Below are positions 37,048 through 46,013 of a stretch of 64,000 bases of DNA, one piece after another; the stretch's first letter is position 1, and every line of letters starts with the position of its first letter. This stretch comes from DASZIT01 sp963770635 (GTDB lineage: Bacteria > Actinomycetota > Acidimicrobiia > Acidimicrobiales > RAAP-2): positions 124,001 to 188,000 of the forward strand of contig CAVYQI010000007.1 in the NCBI GenBank assembly GCA_963770635.1, written 5' to 3'. The position numbers and the translations under genes are program-made. The notes beneath the pieces are model-generated. The model did not search any database and was not told where the DNA came from. It saw only the letters and a list, made by a program, of their open reading frames with translations.

Positions 37048-38634
37048 TCAGTCAGCAGGTTCATCAGGCGCTTTCGCCGGGATCAACTTCGGGAACAGCC
37101 GAGCCGAGATGCGATGGACGATGTCGAGCGCGAGGGCCGGCGACACCTCGGCATCCGGGTCGGCGGGCGCCGACGGGATCCCTTTGGCCAGCTCCTCGGT
37201 GTGCAGCAGGAGGCCATGGCAGACGTGCCGGCCCAATGTGCTGATGGCGCCGCGCTCGGCGGCCCAGTGCTCTTGGTACGCCGGGACCGGTCGCGGGGAT
37301 ACCTCGGGCCACGTCGCGACTTCGCGAGGTCGGTCGAGGCTGTAGACGTGATCGAACGTCCGGGCCGCGGCGTCGCGTCTCGAAAACGGCTCTCCGAGCT
37401 GCCAGACCTGGCGCAATGTGGCAATCATCGAGGTGTGCCGGAACTCGTCGGTGAAGACCGAGTGTTCGGGGATCCATGGCGAGACGGCCAGGGCCGGCAC
37501 CCGGTAACCCGAACGGTCGAACTCGAACGCCGGGACCCCCTTCGGTATCGCAGCATCCGGTGGCGGCACAAGACCCGGCGGCACGTGGTCGTAGGTACCG
37601 CCAGGCTCATCCCAACCGATGAACAGGGTCGTGTTGTACAGGTTCGAACCGCCCGAGGTCGGCGCCGCCTTCACGGCGTTGTAGATGCGGGCCAGGAACG
37701 CCTCGCCGGCCAGGATCGAAGACGGGGGATCGATGTCGACCTCCAACCCCGGGAACAACGCCCGACCGAAGGCGGGGTGATAGTCGCCGTGACCGGCCAA
37801 TAGATTTGGCTCGATGAGCGAGAAGTTCGGCAGCGTTCCTTCGGCGGCGTCGCGCTCAAACTCAGAGAACGGAACGAAGTGGGTCGCGAAGCGTTCTCGG
37901 AGACGGGACATGTGGATGACCCCGGTGAACGAGATCGGGTCGGGCTCCAGCACGTAGACCTTCCAGGTCTTTCCATGCTCCTCCAACCGGTTGAAGATCG
38001 TCTCCGCGTTGTTGTGGTGCATGAAGTGGCTCATCGGTCGATTGACGACGAGCCCGGACGCCGTCGCCGCGGTCCAAAACGACCGATTCGTCATCGTCTG
38101 GGATGGAACCTCGCAGAACCAGTGGTCGAACACGCCGAATCCCCGAGCGATCGAGCTAATGACCGGTACCTGCTCGGGCGTGAAGCCGGTCATGATCTGT
38201 TTGTACTCGTCATAGGTGGGCTGACGGCCCATCTGGACGGTAAAGAAGCTGATGTAGTCAGTGACGAAACCGTCCATCGTCGGCTCTTGGCCGGGGGCGG
38301 GGGCATTGAACGGCGCCACCATCTCGGTAGCGTCCTTGAACCGGTTGCGTTCATCCAACACGTTGAACAGCTGCGTGTTCGTATGTTGGAACTCCTCGCC
38401 GGGATCCGGATTGGGCGAGTCCATGCTGGTCGCCACCCCAAAGGGGACGACGTGTTTCTCAGCCCCGTGTTCAGCCCATTCGGGAATCGGGTTGGACAGA
38501 TTCTTGCCGATCACCCCTTCGAAGGAAGGGACCTCGCCTGGTTCGTAAAGGTAACCAAGCAGGTTGTCGAAGGACCGATTTTCGAACAAGACCAAGACCA
38601 CATGGTCCATGGCATTGGCACGGTCGGGGGGCAT
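37048..38634 (-). CDS. Phosphoesterase-family protein (phospholipase C type)
   Basis: 528 residues; ATG 38634 has a perfect AAGGAG site. Metal-dependent phosphoesterase fold related to bacterial acid phosphatase/phospholipase C: VVLVLFENRSFDNLLGYL (metal-binding Asn/Glu region), FDHWFCEVPSQTMTNRSFWTAAT, FSLIEPNLLAGHGDYHP, LFIGWDEPGGTYDHVPPG and SPWIPEHSV. Unlike mycobacterial Plc there is no twin-Arg signal, so it may be cytoplasmic. Probably hydrolyses phospho-diesters or phospholipids. Confidence 0.82.
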   Translation of the reverse strand: MPPDRANAMDHVVLVLFENRSFDNLLGYLYEPGEVPSFEGVIGKNLSNPIPEWAEHGAEKHVVPFGVATSMDSPNPDPGEEFQHTNTQLFNVLDERNRFKDATEMVAPFNAPAPGQEPTMDGFVTDYISFFTVQMGRQPTYDEYKQIMTGFTPEQVPVISSIARGFGVFDHWFCEVPSQTMTNRSFWTAATASGLVVNRPMSHFMHHNNAETIFNRLEEHGKTWKVYVLEPDPISFTGVIHMSRLRERFATHFVPFSEFERDAAEGTLPNFSLIEPNLLAGHGDYHPAFGRALFPGLEVDIDPPSSILAGEAFLARIYNAVKAAPTSGGSNLYNTTLFIGWDEPGGTYDHVPPGLVPPPDAAIPKGVPAFEFDRSGYRVPALAVSPWIPEHSVFTDEFRHTSMIATLRQVWQLGEPFSRRDAAARTFDHVYSLDRPREVATWPEVSPRPVPAYQEHWAAERGAISTLGRHVCHGLLLHTEELAKGIPSAPADPDAEVSPALALDIVHRISARLFPKLIPAKAPDEPAD

Positions 38635-38850
38635 TAGATCTCCTTCACGGGCCGTCTACGTGCATCGTTCATTCAGGGGGCTCACCCTCGAGTGAATCCT
38701 GTCGCGGCCGCAGACCACCTTTGGAGTCCCCACACGATGGAGGGAGCCTACCGGTGGAGGCCCTTTTTGGAAGATCGACCTACCGGCGCGGGAGTTCTCA
38801 CACGGTTTCGACTTCCGACCGGGTACGTCGGTGAAGGTCTCGGAGGAGGT

Positions 38851-38917
38851 GAGGAGGAGGTGAGGTGTCGAGGTTCGGCACCCGTGTCCCAGAGAGGAGG
38901 AGGTGAGGTGTCGAGGT
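38851..38917. repeat. 24-bp direct repeat, two copies
   Basis: An exact 24-bp repeat (starting GAGGAGGAGGTGAGGTGTCG) is at 38851-38874 and 38894-38917, in the 288-bp gap between the phosphoesterase start and the tRNA 3' end. It is rich in GAGG and TGAGG. Function not seen. Confidence 0.8.
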
Positions 38918-38922
38918 CTCGG

Positions 38923-38996
38923 TGGGCGCTGGGGGACTCGAACCCTCGACCTGCTGCTTGTAAGGCAGCTGCTCTAACCAGCTGAGCTAAACGCCC
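38923..38996 (-). tRNA. tRNA-Val(TAC)
   Basis: A full cloverleaf on the minus strand: acceptor GGGCGTT/AGCGCCC, D arm GCTC-GAGC, anticodon arm GCTGC-CTTACAA-GCAGC (anticodon TAC, reads GUA), T arm GAGGG-TTCGAGT-CCCCC with one mismatch, discriminator A, no encoded CCA. Open frames across it give only the well-known tRNA shadow peptide (DSNPRPAACKAAALTS). Confidence 0.93.
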
Positions 38997-39748
38997 GAAG
39001 GCACAACGCTACCCGCCGACGCACTCAGCAATTCCGACAACAGAACATCAGTGGCGGCGGCCACCGGCGTGCGCCGGTCGGTGTGGGACAAGGTGACCAA
39101 GGCCCGGTCCCTCGATTCCCCGACCGCGGCACCGGCCTCGAGACAGACCAGCATGCCTCCCAGGTAGTCCCAACTTCCGAGCGAGGAACCCCCGACCACC
39201 GCATAGCCGTCGAGGGCACCGTCCGCCACCGCGCAGAGGTCGAGGGCGGCGGCGCCGAGGGCCCGGTACTGGGACCAGCCCAGATAGGTGGGCGGGTAGC
39301 CCGAAAATCCGATGATCGCTTCCCGTAACAGGGTGCACCCCGATGGCTGGATCGGACTGCCGTCGCGCCGGGCACCCCCTCCCCGAAGGGCCTCGAACCG
39401 CACCCCGGATGCCTGGTTGACCACCACCGCCGCCCGCGGCCCGTCCGCGTCCACCGCGCACAGGCTGGTGGCATACCAGGGGATCCCCCGGGACGCGTTG
39501 GTGGACCCGTCCACCGGGTCGAGGGCGACCACGATGTCCCGATCACCACCGTGGATCCCCGACTCCTCGGACATCACCCCCAACCCGGCGTTGTCCAGCA
39601 CCGCTACCGCCGCGGCGTCGGCGGCCAGATCCGACCGGTACTGGCCCTTCTTGGTGCCGGCCAGCCCCCAGTCCCCCAGCCCGGCCAAAGCCTCGGCCAC
39701 CGCGCTGGCGGCGTCGTGGAGCACGGCGAGGAGCGAGCCATCTTCCAT
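38987..39748 (-). CDS. Inositol-monophosphatase-family phosphatase
   Basis: 253 residues from ATG 39748; longer frames upstream lack homology. Metal-site motifs MSEESGI, VVALDPVDGSTNASRG and the late SLGSWDYLGGMLVCLEAG fit the IMPase/FBPase-like fold (Mg-dependent, Li-sensitive family). It may act on inositol-1-phosphate, histidinol-phosphate or PAP; which one cannot be told. Its stop codon (38987-38989) lies 10 nt inside the tRNA-Val gene on the same strand, so the last three codons and the tRNA acceptor share bases. Confidence 0.84.
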   Translation of the reverse strand: MEDGSLLAVLHDAASAVAEALAGLGDWGLAGTKKGQYRSDLAADAAAVAVLDNAGLGVMSEESGIHGGDRDIVVALDPVDGSTNASRGIPWYATSLCAVDADGPRAAVVVNQASGVRFEALRGGGARRDGSPIQPSGCTLLREAIIGFSGYPPTYLGWSQYRALGAAALDLCAVADGALDGYAVVGGSSLGSWDYLGGMLVCLEAGAAVGESRDRALVTLSHTDRRTPVAAATDVLLSELLSASAGSVVPSGV

Positions 39749-39808
39749 GGGGGTGGACGCTACCGGAGGCGATCCGGGGCCGGTAGGGACCGGTAGGCTG
39801 GCTTTCCT

Positions 39809-40366
39809 GTGGCAGTCATCGATGTGGCCGGATACGTGGCCGATCTCAAGGATCACTCTGTCGATCATGGTTTCCATGTGCACGACGAGCGTCACTTCGT
39901 TGAGACCTACTCGCTCCGCCAGGTCTGGGAGGTCGAGCTCCATCCCGAGGACGGCTGCGGCGGGCCTCTCGACCTTCATCTGGCTCTGGAAGTCGACCCT
40001 CGTACCCTGCTTTCGTTCGAAGACGCCGTCTTCGGGCTCGCCGAGGACGAGGACCCTCCCGACGAGTTCCACTTCCCGCTGACCTTCACCTGGGCGCTTC
40101 CCCCGCTCCCCCACGGACCCGACCTTCTGCGCCTGGCCATCGACCTGGCCGGTATCGGCGGGATCGAGCTCCCCCTCGAGGTCTCCGCCATCGATTCCTA
40201 CGCCTCGGCCACCGATGCCGCCGAGCGCCGGCTCACCATCGTGGCCCGTTCCCCCGTCTCCCTGACCCGAGTCCTGGCCGGTGAAGAGATGATGTGCAAC
40301 GTGTTCGACCGGTGTCTGGCCGTCAGCCGTTACCTGCTCGACTCCGCGGGTAGCTGGTTGGGTTGA
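39809..40366 (+). CDS. Conserved protein of unknown function
   Basis: 185 residues from GTG 39809. An acidic beta-rich protein with VYETYSLRQVWEVELHP-like and LDLHLALEVDPRTLLSF strands, no membrane segment and no catalytic motif. Its TGA overlaps the TTG start of the lipoprotein gene (TTGA), so the two are translationally coupled and probably function together. Family not recognised. Confidence 0.65.
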   Translation: MAVIDVAGYVADLKDHSVDHGFHVHDERHFVETYSLRQVWEVELHPEDGCGGPLDLHLALEVDPRTLLSFEDAVFGLAEDEDPPDEFHFPLTFTWALPPLPHGPDLLRLAIDLAGIGGIELPLEVSAIDSYASATDAAERRLTIVARSPVSLTRVLAGEEMMCNVFDRCLAVSRYLLDSAGSWLG

Positions 40367-40818
40367 CCAGCCTCGGCTCCCGACGGACGGCATCTGGCTG
40401 GGCGACCGGCATTGTGATCATCGTCGGGTGCGGGCTCGGGCTCGCCGCCTGCGCCGGGAATGGCCAGGCGCTGGCCCAGCAGGCCTGTGTCCACGTCGGC
40501 AAGTCGATCAGCCTTTACAACCAGGCCTCTGCCACGACGGATCCGACCCGGTCGGCGGCCCTCGACCAACAGGCGTATATCCAGCTCGTCGATGCCCTGC
40601 CCCTCGCCGCCCAGGCGGCGGGGAAGGACTCCCAGTGGCAAGCCCTGATGACCACGGTCTCGGAGAGCAGCCGGGTCTCCGAGTCCCACCTGATCGGTGC
40701 CCTGACCGACCAGTGCAGCATGGCCAACCAGTCGAACCCGTTCGAGCCGCCTCCAACCAGGCCCGTCCCCCCGCCGGCCTCGATTCCCCCGCCGGCCACC
40801 GCTCCCGGCAGCCCCTGA
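40363..40818 (+). CDS. Small predicted lipoprotein
   Basis: 151 residues from TTG 40363, overlapping the preceding stop as TTGA. Signal segment (IVIIVGCGLGLAAC) with lipobox LAAC, so the mature protein starts at Cys30 (approximate). The body is a short helical region with two further Cys, the C-terminus a Pro-rich tail. Surface-anchored, unknown role, coupled to the upstream acidic protein. Confidence 0.68.
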   Translation: MTSLGSRRTASGWATGIVIIVGCGLGLAACAGNGQALAQQACVHVGKSISLYNQASATTDPTRSAALDQQAYIQLVDALPLAAQAAGKDSQWQALMTTVSESSRVSESHLIGALTDQCSMANQSNPFEPPPTRPVPPPASIPPPATAPGSP

Positions 40819-40912
40819 GCCTGAGCCGTCAACCCGACTGCCCGCTCGGGTGAGCAGTCAGAGGCGGGAACGACCCTGACGACCCGTAGTACCCGCTAAA
40901 GGTAAAAGAGGC

Positions 40913-43120
40913 CTAGGACGACGAGGACGACGATCCCGAACCCGGCCGCGCCATCTGCAGCCGGCCGAGTCGAACGACCTCGGGCAGCACCCGGGCATCG
41001 AACCACTGCCCGGCCGCATCGGTCGGCACGATGTGGATGCCGTCGGCATCACGGATCTGGACTCCGTCCAGCGACAGCGCGAAATGACCGCCCGGGCAGA
41101 CCAGCGCACCCAGGTCGAAGACCTCGGTGTTGGTCGGATGTTCGGAGCCGACCTGGCGGAGAATGGTGTTGTACTCGGACAGCCGAGTGGCCGAGTCCTC
41201 GGGCCAGGGCTGGCCGTTGTCCTGTTCGCCCGAGTCGAAGCACGGGGCGGTCATCAGCATCACCTCGGCCCCGGTCGACCCGGCGACGTTGACCGCCTGC
41301 TCCAGCGACTGCCGCAAGATGGTGTCGTAGGCCGGCTCGCCGATGTGCATCCACTGGCCGTTGATGAGCCGGTCGTTGATCTCCCAGCGACCCACCAGGA
41401 CGGCCACCACGTTGGGATGGAACTGGGCCAGGTCCCCGGCCCACTGGGCCGGCCACTGCTGGGAGGCGGGGGTGCTCGAATTGCAGGACGAGGCCATCAG
41501 GTTGGCCACGCCGTGGGCGACGTATTCGGTACTCCGGACCACCCCACAGCCGACCAGCGCGTCGTTCTCGAGGTCGACGTCGTAGCCCTGCTGCGGGTTG
41601 TTGAGCGACATGGCCAGCCCCAGCCGGGAGGCCACCGAGTCTCCGAAGACGGCCAGCTTCACCGCGGGTCCGTTGTACTGCGAACCGGCCTGCCGGCCGA
41701 TGGACGCCGGGGCAGCGTCGGCCGCCGACGGCAGGGTGGCCACCACCGTGACCACCACCACGCTGATGACCGCCCCCGCGGTCATCAGCCACGCCCGCCA
41801 CTCGGTGAACGAGCGCATCCGGCCCCGACGGATGGGCTCCTCCACCACATAGAAGGAGACGCTGGCGACCAGCAGAGTGACCCCGATCCGTATGACCATG
41901 AGCGGATAACCGATCAAATGGACGCTGGAGGCGGACAGCATCGCGAACAGGGGAAAGTGCCAGAGGTAGGCCCCGTAGGAGATCTTCCCCACGTACTGCA
42001 AGGGTCGGACGCCGAGAGCCCGGGACACCGAGCCGAGCTGGTGGGTCACCGCGGTGAAGATCACCACGGCCACCCCGACGGCCACCAGAAAGAAGCCGCC
42101 CCGGTAGAGGAAGATGGTCGGCTGCGACAGGTGGGACCAGGTGTAGGCGAAGATGGCGATGACCACCCACCCCAGCCCGCCCAGCGCCGTGCGCCATCGG
42201 CCGGCGTCGAGCTCCCAGGCGGCGATGGGGGTGACCCCGGCCACCCGCTGTCGGCGGAGGTCCCGCCGGTGCAGCTGCACGGATCCCGACCCCGCCGAAT
42301 CCGACCCGCGTCCCACCCCGCCGGCCGGCCCCGACGACTCGGGGAGGGCTGGGCGGTGCTGGGCCCAGATGGCCATGCCGATGGCCAGGGCGGCGCCTAC
42401 CAACATGTCCTGGCTGCGGGTGTCGGTGCCTTCGTAGACCCGCATCACCGACTGCGGCCCGTGGTAGAGCAACGCCATGTCCACCGCCGAGGCGATGGCG
42501 CCCACCACTGCCACCGCGAACACCGGCCACAACCGGCGGACGGGCCGCAGCTTGTTCCCCAGGTACAGCATGGCCAGCACCACCGGCGGCCACACGATGT
42601 AGAACTGCTCCTCGATGGAAAGCGACCACATGTGGCTCAGCGGCGACGGCTGGGCGGTGAGGTTGAAGTAGTTGGTGCCGGCGAAAATGAAGTGCCAGTT
42701 GGCCACGTAGAACAAGGTGGAGAGCGAATCCAGGCGCAGGTCGGCAAATTCACCCGGCGCGGCGAAGACCTTGGAGTAGATGGCCACCGCGATGAGCATC
42801 ACCAGGAGGGCGGGCAGCAGCCGCCGGGCCCGCCGGGCCCAGAACTGGCCGAGATGGATGGTCAGCTTCTTCCGCCACTCCCCGACCAGCAGCGAGGTGA
42901 TGAGGAACCCCGACAGGACGAAGAACACATCGATGGTGAGGAACCCGCCCCCGAGGATCGGGACCCCGCCGTGGTACATCATCACCCCGAGGACGGCCAG
43001 CGCTCTCAGACCGTCGAGGGCAGGGATGAATCCGAAGGTGACGTTCCGGCCCCGGGCCGCCGCGGCGGCGACTGCACCCTGGGTTGGCTCTTGGCCAGCC
43101 GCGTCGGCAGCAGGACTCAT
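40913..43120 (-). CDS. OafA/YrhL-type membrane acyltransferase with C-terminal SGNH domain
   Basis: 735 residues. The N-terminal half (30-470) is acyltransferase-3: IPALDGLRALAVLGVMMYHGG, DVFFVLSGFLITSLL, WARRARRLLPALLVM, SLSIEEQFYIVWP, ISYGAYLWHFPLF and about ten membrane helices. The C-terminal half (480-735) is an SGNH-type extracytoplasmic hydrolase/transferase (KLAVFGDSVASRLGLAMS with the Ser, VVAVLVGRWEINDR, and DGIHIVPTDAAGQWF with D-x-x-H). Probably O-acylates a cell-surface polysaccharide or glycolipid. The tail is poly-Ser. Confidence 0.85.
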   Translation of the reverse strand: MSPAADAAGQEPTQGAVAAAAARGRNVTFGFIPALDGLRALAVLGVMMYHGGVPILGGGFLTIDVFFVLSGFLITSLLVGEWRKKLTIHLGQFWARRARRLLPALLVMLIAVAIYSKVFAAPGEFADLRLDSLSTLFYVANWHFIFAGTNYFNLTAQPSPLSHMWSLSIEEQFYIVWPPVVLAMLYLGNKLRPVRRLWPVFAVAVVGAIASAVDMALLYHGPQSVMRVYEGTDTRSQDMLVGAALAIGMAIWAQHRPALPESSGPAGGVGRGSDSAGSGSVQLHRRDLRRQRVAGVTPIAAWELDAGRWRTALGGLGWVVIAIFAYTWSHLSQPTIFLYRGGFFLVAVGVAVVIFTAVTHQLGSVSRALGVRPLQYVGKISYGAYLWHFPLFAMLSASSVHLIGYPLMVIRIGVTLLVASVSFYVVEEPIRRGRMRSFTEWRAWLMTAGAVISVVVVTVVATLPSAADAAPASIGRQAGSQYNGPAVKLAVFGDSVASRLGLAMSLNNPQQGYDVDLENDALVGCGVVRSTEYVAHGVANLMASSCNSSTPASQQWPAQWAGDLAQFHPNVVAVLVGRWEINDRLINGQWMHIGEPAYDTILRQSLEQAVNVAGSTGAEVMLMTAPCFDSGEQDNGQPWPEDSATRLSEYNTILRQVGSEHPTNTEVFDLGALVCPGGHFALSLDGVQIRDADGIHIVPTDAAGQWFDARVLPEVVRLGRLQMARPGSGSSSSSS

Positions 43121-43249
43121 CGGGGTAGGCGCCTCCGGGCTCGATCGAAAACCGGTCTGGGCAGGCCGGCAGGTTGAACGCCACAGTTTCGCAGACCCAC
43201 CGGTACCCCGGGGAGCACCCCCTCACCCCTCGACCGGTGGGAGGCCCAG

Positions 43250-43322
43250 GTCAGACCCCCGGTCAGATCACCCGGTCAGGCCGCCCGAGACGCCCCGGTC
43301 AGACCCCCGGTCAGACCCCCGG
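43250..43322. repeat. Short GGTCAGACCCC tandem repeats
   Basis: Imperfect copies of CCGGTCAGACCC fill the space between the acyltransferase start and the ALDH stop, the last copy overlapping the ALDH C-terminus. Same style of short C-rich array as elsewhere in the window. Confidence 0.6.
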
Positions 43323-44768
43323 GGTGTAGCCGGCCGGGAAGTTGATGACCTTCTTCTCCAAGAACAGCTCGAGGCCGTCCTCGCCGAACTCCCGACCCAC
43401 CCCCGACGCCTTGTAGCCGCCGAAGGGTGAGGAGAAGTCGATCGGGATGTTGGAGTTCACCATGTAGGTGCCGGTGCGGACCTGGCGGGCTACATTCAGC
43501 CCTCGGTCGTTGTCGCCGGTGAACACCGCGCCGCACAGCCCGTAGTCGGAGTCGTTGGCGATGCGAACGGCATCGGCTTCGTCGTCATAGGGGATGACCG
43601 ACAGCACCGGCCCGAAGATCTCCTCCTGGGCGATGCGCATCGAGTTGTCCACGTCGACGAAGACGGTGGGATCGACGAACCAACCCTTGTCGAGCCCTTC
43701 CGGCCGTCCGCCGCCGATGGCGATCTTGGCTCCCTCTTCCTCCCCGAGGCGGATGTAACCCTCCACCCGGTCGCGCTGGCGCTCGGCCACCAGCGGGCCC
43801 ACCTCGGTGGCCGGGTCGAGGGCGTCCCCCACCTTCAGGGCCCGGACCTGCTCGACCAGCGCGTCGCTCACTTCCGCGTACCGGTCCCGCGGGGCGAGGA
43901 TGCGGGTGAGGGAGATGCAGGCTTCGCCGTTGTTCATGATGGCGTTGGGCATCATCAGCGGCATGGTGGCGGCGAGGTCGACGTCGTCGAGCAGAATCGC
44001 TGCCGACTTGCCCCCGAGCTCGAGACTGACCCGCTTGAGATTGGCCCCGCAGGCGGCGCCGATCTTCCGGCCGGCGGCGGTCGAGCCGGTGAAGGACACC
44101 TTGTTGACTCCGGGATGGTTCACCAAGTAGTCACCGACTTCGCGCCCGGCCGGCACCACGCTGAGCACCCCCTTGGGCAACCCGGCCTCGACCAGGATTT
44201 CGGCCAGCACGTTCCCGTCCAGCGGGGTCTCCGGCGCCGGCTTGAACACCACCGTGCAGCCGGCCAACAGCGCCGGGGACAACTTGGCCGCGGCCAGGAA
44301 CAGCGGGACGTTCCAGGGGGTGATGGCCGCCACCACCCCGACCGGCTCCTTGGCCACCATCACCGGCCCCATGAGCCCGTCCTTCACGGTGTCGAAGGCG
44401 AAGGTGGAGCCGAGCCCGGCGTAGTAGTCCATGATCATGGTCGGAGCCAGGACCTGGGCCAGCATCCCCCACGACACCGGCGAGCCCATCTCGTTGGAGA
44501 TCAGCTCCGAGATCCCCTGCATGTCGTTGCGGATGGCCTCGGCCGCCTTGGTCAGGACCACCGCCCGCTCGGCGGGGGTCATGTGCGGCCAGGGGCCGTG
44601 GTCGAACGCCTCCCGGGCGGCGGCGACCGCCTTGTCGATGTCGGCGTTCTGGGCCTCGGGGACCCGGCCGACCAGCTCCTCGGTGGTGGGCGAGACCACG
44701 TCGAAAGTGGCCGATGAGGACGGCTCGACCCAGTCCCCTCCGATGAACAGACGGTCGTACGACTTCAT
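43311..44768 (-). CDS. Aldehyde dehydrogenase
   Basis: 485 residues; ATG 44768 follows GGGAGG. NAD(P)-dependent oxidation of aldehydes to acids. Motifs: ITPWNVPLFLAAAKLSPALLAGC, FTGSTAAGRKIG (coenzyme loop), catalytic Glu in VSLELGGKSA and catalytic Cys in NNGEACISLTR, plus EEIFGPVLSVIPY and the C-terminal FGGYKASGVGREFG. Similar to broad aldehyde dehydrogenases of actinobacteria; substrate unknown. Confidence 0.9.
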   Translation of the reverse strand: MKSYDRLFIGGDWVEPSSSATFDVVSPTTEELVGRVPEAQNADIDKAVAAAREAFDHGPWPHMTPAERAVVLTKAAEAIRNDMQGISELISNEMGSPVSWGMLAQVLAPTMIMDYYAGLGSTFAFDTVKDGLMGPVMVAKEPVGVVAAITPWNVPLFLAAAKLSPALLAGCTVVFKPAPETPLDGNVLAEILVEAGLPKGVLSVVPAGREVGDYLVNHPGVNKVSFTGSTAAGRKIGAACGANLKRVSLELGGKSAAILLDDVDLAATMPLMMPNAIMNNGEACISLTRILAPRDRYAEVSDALVEQVRALKVGDALDPATEVGPLVAERQRDRVEGYIRLGEEEGAKIAIGGGRPEGLDKGWFVDPTVFVDVDNSMRIAQEEIFGPVLSVIPYDDEADAVRIANDSDYGLCGAVFTGDNDRGLNVARQVRTGTYMVNSNIPIDFSSPFGGYKASGVGREFGEDGLELFLEKKVINFPAGYTPGV

Positions 44769-44890
44769 GGGCCCTCCCTAGATGGAACCGGTTCTACTCC
44801 CCCGATCGTAGCCAGGAGGGACCCGGGAGGGACAGCCGGGGGTGCGGGCCGCTCCGACCCGGCTTCCAGGCAGCCGATACGCTCCCGACT

Positions 44891-45997
44891 GTGCTCTCCC
44901 CTCTTGACGACTACCCGGTCCACCAGATCTCCGAGCCGATGCGGTACGTTGCCACCTCCGACCGGAACTTCTACGACCGCTACTACTTCAACATCCACGG
45001 GAACGGCGACGTCCACGGCACCGACCAGGAGTTGTTCGCCGTCATCGGGGTCGGCCACTACCCAAACCTCAGCGTGGCCGATGCCTTCGTCTCGGTGCTG
45101 TGGGGGGACGACCACCGGGTGATCCGCTCGTCCCGGACGTTGGGCGCCGACCGGATGGACGCCTCGGTCGGGCCGATCCGGGTCGAGGTCCAAGAAGGGC
45201 TCCGGCGGGTGCGGGTGGTGGTGGAGCCCAACCAGCACGGCATCGAGCTCGATGCCGTCTACGACGGGTTCTCCGAGGCGCTCCTCGAGTCACGGCATTT
45301 CGATCGCCAGTTCAGCCGGGTGACCTTCGACTCCACCCGGTTCGCCCAGACCGGTTCGTGGACCGGGGTGTTGAAGGTCGGCGACCGCGAGATCACCCTC
45401 ACCCCCGACCGGTGGTGGGGGTCGCGTGACCGCTCGTGGGGAGTGCGACCGGTGGGCGAGGCCGAACACCCCGGGATCCGGGTCACCGACACCGGTGCCG
45501 GGTTCTTCTGGATCTATGCGCCGGTCCGGTTCGACGACCATGCGCTGGTCACCATCATCCAGGAGCGGCCGGACGGTGAGCGGATCATGAGCGATGCCCA
45601 CCGCGCCTTCCCGGTGGGCTCCGGCCGGGAGCCCGAGTGGCTGGGGCGCCCCGAGCACGACCTGCGGTTCGCCCCCGGCACCCGCCGGGTGGTCGGCGCC
45701 ACGCTCTCCTACTTCGGCGCCTGGGGGAAGAAGACCGCCGAGGTCGAGGTGGAGACATTGCTGCCGTTCCCGCTGCTGCTGGGGACCGGCTACGGGCTCG
45801 AGGCCGACTGGAAGCACGGGATGTACCAGGGCGAGCTGGTGGTGCAAGGCCAGCAGATCCCCCCCGCCGACGCGTCGTACATGGACTGGGGCCTCACCGA
45901 GTACGCCGCCAGGTTCACCTATGAGGGAAAGGTCGGCTACGGGATGTTCGAGTGCGCGGTGATGGGGCCCCACCAGCAGTACGGGTTCACCAGCTAA
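44891..45997 (+). CDS. AttH/CrtC-like (hydroxyneurosporene-synthase fold) protein
   Basis: 368 residues from GTG 44891. Two-part beta-barrel pattern with FNIHGNGDVHGTDQELFAVIGVG, GVLKVGDREITLTPDRWWGSRDRSWGVRPVG, MEVETLLPFPLLLGTGYGLEADWKHGMYQGE-type blocks and W-G-S-R-D-R-S-W typical of the family. Such proteins act on lipids, carotenoids or steroids; specific function unknown. A methyltransferase gene follows 16 nt after its stop. Confidence 0.6.
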   Translation: MLSPLDDYPVHQISEPMRYVATSDRNFYDRYYFNIHGNGDVHGTDQELFAVIGVGHYPNLSVADAFVSVLWGDDHRVIRSSRTLGADRMDASVGPIRVEVQEGLRRVRVVVEPNQHGIELDAVYDGFSEALLESRHFDRQFSRVTFDSTRFAQTGSWTGVLKVGDREITLTPDRWWGSRDRSWGVRPVGEAEHPGIRVTDTGAGFFWIYAPVRFDDHALVTIIQERPDGERIMSDAHRAFPVGSGREPEWLGRPEHDLRFAPGTRRVVGATLSYFGAWGKKTAEVEVETLLPFPLLLGTGYGLEADWKHGMYQGELVVQGQQIPPADASYMDWGLTEYAARFTYEGKVGYGMFECAVMGPHQQYGFTS

Positions 45998-46013
45998 CGC
46001 GGCGAGTTGGTCA

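Noticed and set aside
38692..38985. Open frame ending DSNPRPAACKAAALTS
   Set aside because: Overlaps tRNA-Val on the opposite strand; a known tRNA artefact.
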